Shown: in pieces, positions 15,437 through 19,466 of the stretch
Position numbering within the stretch: the stretch's first letter is position 1
How the letters are laid out: each line of letters starts with the position of its first letter
Source: CAYJLA01 sp964371305
GTDB taxonomy: Bacteria; Bacillota_I; Bacilli_A; RFN20; CAG-826
Reading direction: 5' to 3'
Length of the DNA: 19,466 nt
NCBI GenBank assembly: GCA_964371305.1
Contig: CAYJLA010000019.1
Coordinates: 1 to 19,466 of the forward strand
Program-made: the position numbers and the translations under genes
Notes under the pieces: generated by a model
Database searches by the model: none
What the model was told of the DNA's origin: nothing
Seen by the model: only the letters and a program-made list of their open reading frames with translations

Positions 15437-15619
15437 TTATTTTAGCACTTTTTTTAACGACTTTTCGAAATTTTCTCTCGAAAGCATTATAATGTTTTTA
15501 CAACTGGAGCATTCAATTTTTATATCAGCTCCCATTCTTACGATTTTAAAAATCTTTGTTCTATTTTCACATGGATGATACTTACCCATTTGAACCATAT
15601 CATTTAATTTATATTCCAT
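15437..15619 (-). CDS. DUF951 family protein
   Basis: A 60-residue protein matching the small DUF951 family (PF06107) found widely in Bacillota. Family hallmarks are visible: a start resembling MEYKLNDMVQMGKYHPC, C17, the RMGADIKIECSSC stretch with C37 and C40, and an FEKSLKK end. The cysteines suggest metal binding and the compact beta-rich fold suggests nucleic-acid or protein binding, but no function is established. It begins 2 bases after the fhs stop without a Shine-Dalgarno site, so translation probably depends on re-initiation after fhs. In other Bacillota DUF951 genes sit near ychF or parB-type genes; here ychF is elsewhere in the same window. Confidence 0.88.
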   Translation of the reverse strand: MEYKLNDMVQMGKYHPCENRTKIFKIVRMGADIKIECSSCKNIIMLSRENFEKSLKKVLK

Positions 15620-15621
15620 AT

Positions 15622-17217
15622 TTACATTTTCATAGCGGCTGGAACTTTAGGTAACCCAGGCATTGTCATAATGTCACCAGTAAGACATACAAGAAAATTA
15701 GCACCCGCTGATAAAGTTACTTCTCTAATAGTAATTGTAGTTCCGATTGGTGCTCCAATTATAGATGGGTCATCAGATAAAGATTGGGGCGTTTTCGCCA
15801 TACAAATATAAGCATTATCGAAACCTAAAGACTCATAAAATTCTATTTGTTCTTGCGCTTTTGGTAAGATAACTATTTCATTTGCTCTATAAATATCTTT
15901 GCAAATTGCAGTTATTTTTTTAGATATAGTCATATCTCTAGTATAAATTGGTTTATATTTACTTTGAGTATTTTCAAGTACATTAACAACTTTATTCGCT
16001 AAATCAATCGAACCTTCACTGCCCTTGATGAAACCATCAAGAAAACTCACAACATACCCATTTTTAATACACCATTCTTCGAGCAACTTAACTTCATTTT
16101 CATGATCTGTTGAGAAATGATTGATTGCTACAACAACTGGAACACCATATTTAGCAATATTCTCTAAATGTATTTTTAAATTACAAACGCCTTTGTTTAA
16201 TGCTTCTAAGTTCTCATCAGTAATGCATTCAAGACTTTGTCCACCATGCATTTTCAACGCCCTAATTGTAGCAACCATTACACAAGCATCAACATTAAGA
16301 TTAGCTTCTTGTGCCTTTATATCAAGAAATTTTTCAGCTCCCAAATCTGCTCCAAAACCTGCCTCAGTAACAACGATATCAGAAAGCTTTAATCCAAGCT
16401 TTGTTGCAATAATTGAATTGCAACCATGTGCTATATTAGCAAATGGTCCGCCATGAATCAAACAAGGATTATTTTCTAAAGTTTGCACAATATTAGGCTT
16501 CAAAGCATCTTTCATAAGCTTTCTAATTGCATTCGATATCCCTAATTCCTGCAAACGAACTGGTTCCATATTGCTTGTATAAGCAACAATTATTCTATCT
16601 GCTTTTTTAATGAAATCATCTTCATTGTTTGCCAAACATAGAATAGCCATCAATTCACTAGCTACGGTAATTAAGAAACTATCACTTCTTTCTACTCCAT
16701 TTTTTTCTCCGATGCCGATAATAATATTACGAAGGGTTCTATCATTCATATCAAGAGCTCTTTTCCATACAACTTTAGTTGGGTCAATATTTAATTCATT
16801 ACCTTGAAAAATATGATTATCGATAATTGCAGATATTAAGTTTATTGATGATGTTAATGCATGCATATCCCCTGTGAAATGTAAATCAATCTCATCTTTA
16901 GGCCCAATGGAAGCTAAACCACCACCTGTGGCTCCACCTTTTATGCCAAATACAGGACCAAGGGAAGGTTCCCTTAAACATAATAATGATTGCTTTCCAA
17001 TTTTGCATAGACCATCACTTAACGCAATTGATGTTGTGGTTTTGCCTTCTCCTGCTCTAGTTGGAGTAATTGCAGTGACTAAAACTAATTTGCCGTTGTG
17101 CGGACGTAATTCTTGGTCAGGGATTGAGAGTTTCGCTTTAAAGTGGCCGTATGGTTCTACAAACTCATCCTTAATTTTCATTTTTCTTGTAATTTCATAA
17201 ATGTTTTTCAAACTCAT
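15622..17217 (-). CDS. fhs: Formate-tetrahydrofolate ligase
   Basis: A 531-residue FTHFS, slightly shorter than the usual 555 or so. It makes 10-formyl-THF from formate, THF and ATP, feeding purine synthesis and initiator tRNA formylation. The P-loop region TPTRAGEGKTTT (51-62) and the C-terminal signature ITIREVTLSAGANFLVCLTG through MPGLPKVPAA are clear; the family's usual few residues after that are missing, so the protein ends at AAMKM. A TAGGAG site lies 5 bases before ATG 17215-17217. The gene follows miaA::tcdA by 13 bases and is probably cotranscribed with it. No folate riboswitch fits in that gap. Confidence 0.96.
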   Translation of the reverse strand: MSLKNIYEITRKMKIKDEFVEPYGHFKAKLSIPDQELRPHNGKLVLVTAITPTRAGEGKTTTSIALSDGLCKIGKQSLLCLREPSLGPVFGIKGGATGGGLASIGPKDEIDLHFTGDMHALTSSINLISAIIDNHIFQGNELNIDPTKVVWKRALDMNDRTLRNIIIGIGEKNGVERSDSFLITVASELMAILCLANNEDDFIKKADRIIVAYTSNMEPVRLQELGISNAIRKLMKDALKPNIVQTLENNPCLIHGGPFANIAHGCNSIIATKLGLKLSDIVVTEAGFGADLGAEKFLDIKAQEANLNVDACVMVATIRALKMHGGQSLECITDENLEALNKGVCNLKIHLENIAKYGVPVVVAINHFSTDHENEVKLLEEWCIKNGYVVSFLDGFIKGSEGSIDLANKVVNVLENTQSKYKPIYTRDMTISKKITAICKDIYRANEIVILPKAQEQIEFYESLGFDNAYICMAKTPQSLSDDPSIIGAPIGTTITIREVTLSAGANFLVCLTGDIMTMPGLPKVPAAMKM

Positions 17218-17230
17218 AAATACTCCTATT

Positions 17231-18775
17231 CTATATTTTTTTTAATAAATGATTAGCTATTAACAAACCAGCAGTTGAAGGTACAAATATCATAGATGAA
17301 ACTACTTTGTCATTATTTAATGGTAGTTCATCGCTAAACACAACTTCTACATCATTTATATTAACATTCTGTTGCTTTAACTCATAGCGAATTTTTCTTG
17401 CTAATGGATCATTGTTTGTCTTATTAAGCGTTGTAATTTTTAATGCCTTTGGATCCATTTTTTTTCCTGTACCCATACATGATATAAAATTTAAATTATT
17501 TTCGACAAGGTATTTAATCAAAGCTATTTTGCTCGGAACACAATCTATAGCGTCTACAATAAAATCAAACTTACACAAATTAAAAACATCAATATTTTCT
17601 TTATCGAGTTTTTTATCTAAAGTAGTTATATTACATAATGGATTAATAGATTTAATTCTCTTAAAAGCACATTCTACTTTGCTTTTTCCAATATCATTGT
17701 TTGTAAATAGTATCTGCCTATTCAAGTTACTATTATCGACAGTGTCATAATCAACTATTTGAATATTACTAACACCACTTCTAACAAGAGCTTCTAAACA
17801 AGTTCCACCTACACCACCAATTCCAATAATACAAACACTTGTTCTAGTTAATTTTTCAAAATCATCACCTATTAATTTACGACTTCTTTCACTCATAATT
17901 CTGTTATTTATAAAGTTAAGCATTATGTCATAATCACTGATAAATTTTACCGGCATTTGATGTTTAAAAAATGTAACTTGTCTTTTTGCATAATTGCGTG
18001 TGTTTTTTTTAACTAATTCTACACAGTCAATATTTGATAAATTATTATCATTATATAAAAATTCTTTATATCCTATCGCACTTAAAGCTTGTTTGCACTT
18101 CGTTATATCATAATTTATTTCTATATTTTGAATCTCTTTAATCAGTCCTTTATCAATCATTTCATCGACACGACTATTTATTCTTTTATAAAGTGTTTCG
18201 CGTTCGACATCAAAAGCAAACATCATGGAATCATATACTAGCTTCTTCTCTTGTTTATCTATTATTTCGGATTTGGTAGTGCCTGAAGTATAAAATATAT
18301 CAAGCGCTCTTAAAACTCTCTTGCGATTATTAAAATGTATTTGACTGGCTGATATTGCATCAACAGAAACTAATAAGTTGTGTAATTCATTATTTGATAA
18401 TTTATCAAGGTGAGATAAATCCATTTCGATTCTTTCATTAGAAAAATCATAATCATATAAAGCTGCTTTAATGTATAAACCACTACCACCAACTAAAATA
18501 GGCGTTTTACCTGATTCAATAATGCTATTAATAATTAAACGACAATCTTTTTGGTAATCAGCAATTGAATAGTTTTCAGATATTGATTTTATATCAAATA
18601 AATGATGCTTGACGCATTCACGCTCTTTTTCAGATATTTTTGCTACACCAATATTTAATTCTTTATAAACTTGAAAAGCATCGGCATTAATAATTTCGCC
18701 GTTGATTTCTTGAGCTAATTTTATTGCGGCTGATGACTTACCAGTACAAGTTGGTCCAGTTATTACAATTACCAT
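17231..18775 (-). CDS. MiaA-TcdA fusion: tRNA A37 dimethylallyltransferase plus ct6A37 cyclase (E1-like)
   Basis: One uninterrupted 514-residue frame with two complete enzymes. Residues 1 to about 290 are MiaA: P-loop GPTCTGKSS (7-15), NADAFQVYKELNIGVAK (30-46, with catalytic Asp32), GGSGLYIKA (96-104; the usual Thr is Ser98), NNRKRVLRALDI (149-160), AIGYKE (233-238) and NTRNYAKRQVTFFKH (258-272). MiaA adds dimethylallyl to N6 of A37 in tRNAs reading UNN codons. Residues 294-514 are a TcdA/CsdL-like E1 domain: GIGGVGG (318-324), NRQI (352-355), GKSKVE (363-368), VDAID (407-411), VFSDELP (479-485) and FVPSTAGLLIANHLL (497-511). TcdA cyclises t6A37 in ANN-decoding tRNAs using ATP. A methionine at 294 (ATG 17894-17896) marks the old TcdA start. 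There is no Shine-Dalgarno at 18775; TAAAAT lies 6 bases upstream. Confidence 0.92.
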   Translation of the reverse strand: MVIVITGPTCTGKSSAAIKLAQEINGEIINADAFQVYKELNIGVAKISEKERECVKHHLFDIKSISENYSIADYQKDCRLIINSIIESGKTPILVGGSGLYIKAALYDYDFSNERIEMDLSHLDKLSNNELHNLLVSVDAISASQIHFNNRKRVLRALDIFYTSGTTKSEIIDKQEKKLVYDSMMFAFDVERETLYKRINSRVDEMIDKGLIKEIQNIEINYDITKCKQALSAIGYKEFLYNDNNLSNIDCVELVKKNTRNYAKRQVTFFKHQMPVKFISDYDIMLNFINNRIMSERSRKLIGDDFEKLTRTSVCIIGIGGVGGTCLEALVRSGVSNIQIVDYDTVDNSNLNRQILFTNNDIGKSKVECAFKRIKSINPLCNITTLDKKLDKENIDVFNLCKFDFIVDAIDCVPSKIALIKYLVENNLNFISCMGTGKKMDPKALKITTLNKTNNDPLARKIRYELKQQNVNINDVEVVFSDELPLNNDKVVSSMIFVPSTAGLLIANHLLKKI

Positions 18776-18781
18776 ACTATT

Positions 18782-18805
18782 ATTTTACTTGATTACTTAA
18801 GTAAT
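18782..18805 (-). promoter_or_regulatory. Putative miaA::tcdA -10 box with 14-bp palindrome
   Basis: TAAAAT (18782-18787, minus strand) lies exactly 6 bases before the ATG at 18775, the leaderless spacing. Just upstream is the perfect palindrome ATTACTTAAGTAAT (18792-18805), which contains the ymcA stop codon (18793-18795). The -35 candidate (TTATTA) is weak, so cotranscription from miaB-ymcA remains the simpler source of mRNA. Confidence 0.35.
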
Positions 18806-19107
18806 AATAAATCTTTTATTTCATTTAATAAAATGTTGACTTCTTCTTCGCTTTGACGAAGGTTTACAACTAATGGGTCGTTATTCATATCTTGTAAAAT
18901 TTTCAAGTAATCATTTCTTAACTTATCATAATTACTCTCGTTAACATTTATACTCATTTCTTTTTGTGCTTGCATAAGTCTAGAGTTCAACAATTTAAGT
19001 AATTCATTGTTTTCGACCGCTTCCTTACATGTAAAATAGTTTTTAACTTCATCCAGTTCGAATATGTAATTTTTTAGTTCGTGAATTTTAGAATTAATTT
19101 TATTCAT
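18793..19107 (-). CDS. ymcA: YmcA (YlbF/YmcA family), RNase Y specificity factor subunit
   Basis: A 104-residue, almost all-helical protein of the Com_YlbF family (PF06133). Its position directly after miaB is the same as ymcA after miaB (ymcB) in Bacillus, which favours YmcA over the paralogue YlbF. In B. subtilis YmcA, YlbF and YaaT form the Y-complex, which carries Fe-S clusters and directs RNase Y cleavage of operon mRNAs and thus competence, biofilm and sporulation. The start is ATG 19105-19107, overlapping the miaB stop by 8 bases, with GGAG 9 bases upstream; a TTG one codon earlier is less likely. The stop lies in a palindrome upstream of miaA. Confidence 0.85.
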   Translation of the reverse strand: MNKINSKIHELKNYIFELDEVKNYFTCKEAVENNELLKLLNSRLMQAQKEMSINVNESNYDKLRNDYLKILQDMNNDPLVVNLRQSEEEVNILLNEIKDLLLLK

Positions 19108-19466
19108 CAACTAATTCTCCAACCATATAAAATGTTAAAGCGTCAATAATCTTTACTTTTACAATTGTACCTAATATATTTGTTGATGATTTTACGTGTA
19201 CAAGTTTTAAGTTTTCCATTCTTCCACTAAAAAGTGCAGCATCATTATCGGATTTTGCGTCAATTAATACACTAAATTCTTTACCTATCATCTCATCATT
19301 CTGCTCTTTTAGTATTTTTCCTATCTCAGTAGTTAATTTAACAAAATTTTCGCTTTTTTCTTTGTATGTAACGTTGTCCTTGATTAATGAAGCTGGAGTG
19401 CCTTCTCTTGGCGAATATATAAAAGTATATGCGCCTTCATATCTTATTAATTTGCATAGTTCAATT
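19100..19466 (-). CDS. miaB: tRNA-2-methylthio-N6-dimethylallyladenosine synthase MiaB (5' partial)
   Basis: The frame is open to the right edge, so only the last 121 codons are present. It begins within the end of the radical SAM domain, including the MiaB-type stretch YEGAYTFIYSPREGTPA, then a helical region with a FVKLTTEIGKIL segment, and ends with a C-terminal TRAM domain (GKEFSVLIDAK to GTIVKVKIIDALTFYMVGELVDE). MiaB adds a methylthio group to C2 of i6A37 made by MiaA, using two [4Fe-4S] clusters. The catalytic CxxxCxxC and N-terminal cluster lie outside the window. It is followed by ymcA with an 8-base overlap and then by the MiaA-TcdA fusion, so consecutive A37 enzymes are encoded together. 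Confidence 0.93.
   Translation of the reverse strand, partial: IELCKLIRYEGAYTFIYSPREGTPASLIKDNVTYKEKSENFVKLTTEIGKILKEQNDEMIGKEFSVLIDAKSDNDAALFSGRMENLKLVHVKSSTNILGTIVKVKIIDALTFYMVGELVDE

Noticed and set aside
16121..16456. Plus-strand open frames opposite fhs (also at 16610-16807 and 16874-17200)
   Set aside because: Shadows of the conserved fhs reading frame with no independent gene signals.
17231..18775. The miaA::tcdA fusion as a sequencing or assembly artefact
   Set aside because: No frame change is needed, both domains are complete and the neighbouring frames are clean. It cannot be excluded fully without reads, so it is listed as a check, not as the preferred view.
7140..18805. Shared TACTTA/TAAGTA arms at 7140-7160 and 18792-18805 as one regulon
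   Set aside because: The two palindromes have different centre spacing and the shared core is only 6 bases, which is weak in AT-rich DNA.

Overview
The window is a gene-dense, strongly AT-rich bacterial chromosome segment. It points to a low-GC Bacillota lineage of the Bacilli type, possibly an uncultured host-associated group related to RF39, Erysipelotrichia or Acholeplasma (the lineage is inference). Evidence is the RNA polymerase delta subunit (RpoE), YmcA next to miaB, NrnA, a DUF951 protein, the argS-rpoE-fba order and AGGAGG-type ribosome binding sites. UGA is a stop codon (end of the first ABC gene at 13309-13311) and Trp is read from TGG, so the code is standard and not the Mycoplasma/Spiroplasma code. 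No rRNA, tRNA, insertion sequence, prophage or CRISPR array was seen, and no non-coding gap exceeds about 100 bases.

Layout. (1) 1-2518: the 3' part of an amidohydrolase gene on the plus strand abuts, tail to tail, a MATE efflux gene; a divergent Nfu-type Fe-S scaffold gene follows. (2) 7129-2527, minus strand: a five-gene operon argS-rpoE-fba-nrnA-cysQ (arginyl-tRNA synthetase, RNAP delta, class II aldolase, NrnA and CysQ-type pAp phosphatases), ending at a hairpin terminator shared with the Nfu gene. Its promoter carries a perfect 9+3+9 palindrome. (3) 7217-8614, plus: a multi-pass Gpi18-like glycosyltransferase, overlapping ispF by 4 bases end to end. (4) 10489-8611, minus: a cold-shock gene with its own terminator, then ychF-ispF. 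(5) 19466-10538, minus: miaB (partial)-ymcA-miaA::tcdA-fhs-DUF951 protein-two MacB/FtsX-type ATPase-permease fusions, closely packed and probably cotranscribed in part.

The most interesting item is the gene at 17231-18775. It encodes a single 514-residue protein with a complete MiaA (tRNA A37 dimethylallyltransferase) followed by a complete TcdA-like E1 enzyme (ct6A37 cyclase). These two enzymes act on A37 of different tRNA sets, and the gene lies one gene downstream of miaB, which acts on the MiaA product. A second theme is translation initiation. Several genes without a Shine-Dalgarno sequence have a TANNNT -10 box exactly 6 bases before the start codon, which suggests leaderless mRNAs, while most operon-internal genes have good Shine-Dalgarno sites, often fused to the upstream stop codon. 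Three of the putative promoters also hold inverted repeats that look like operators.
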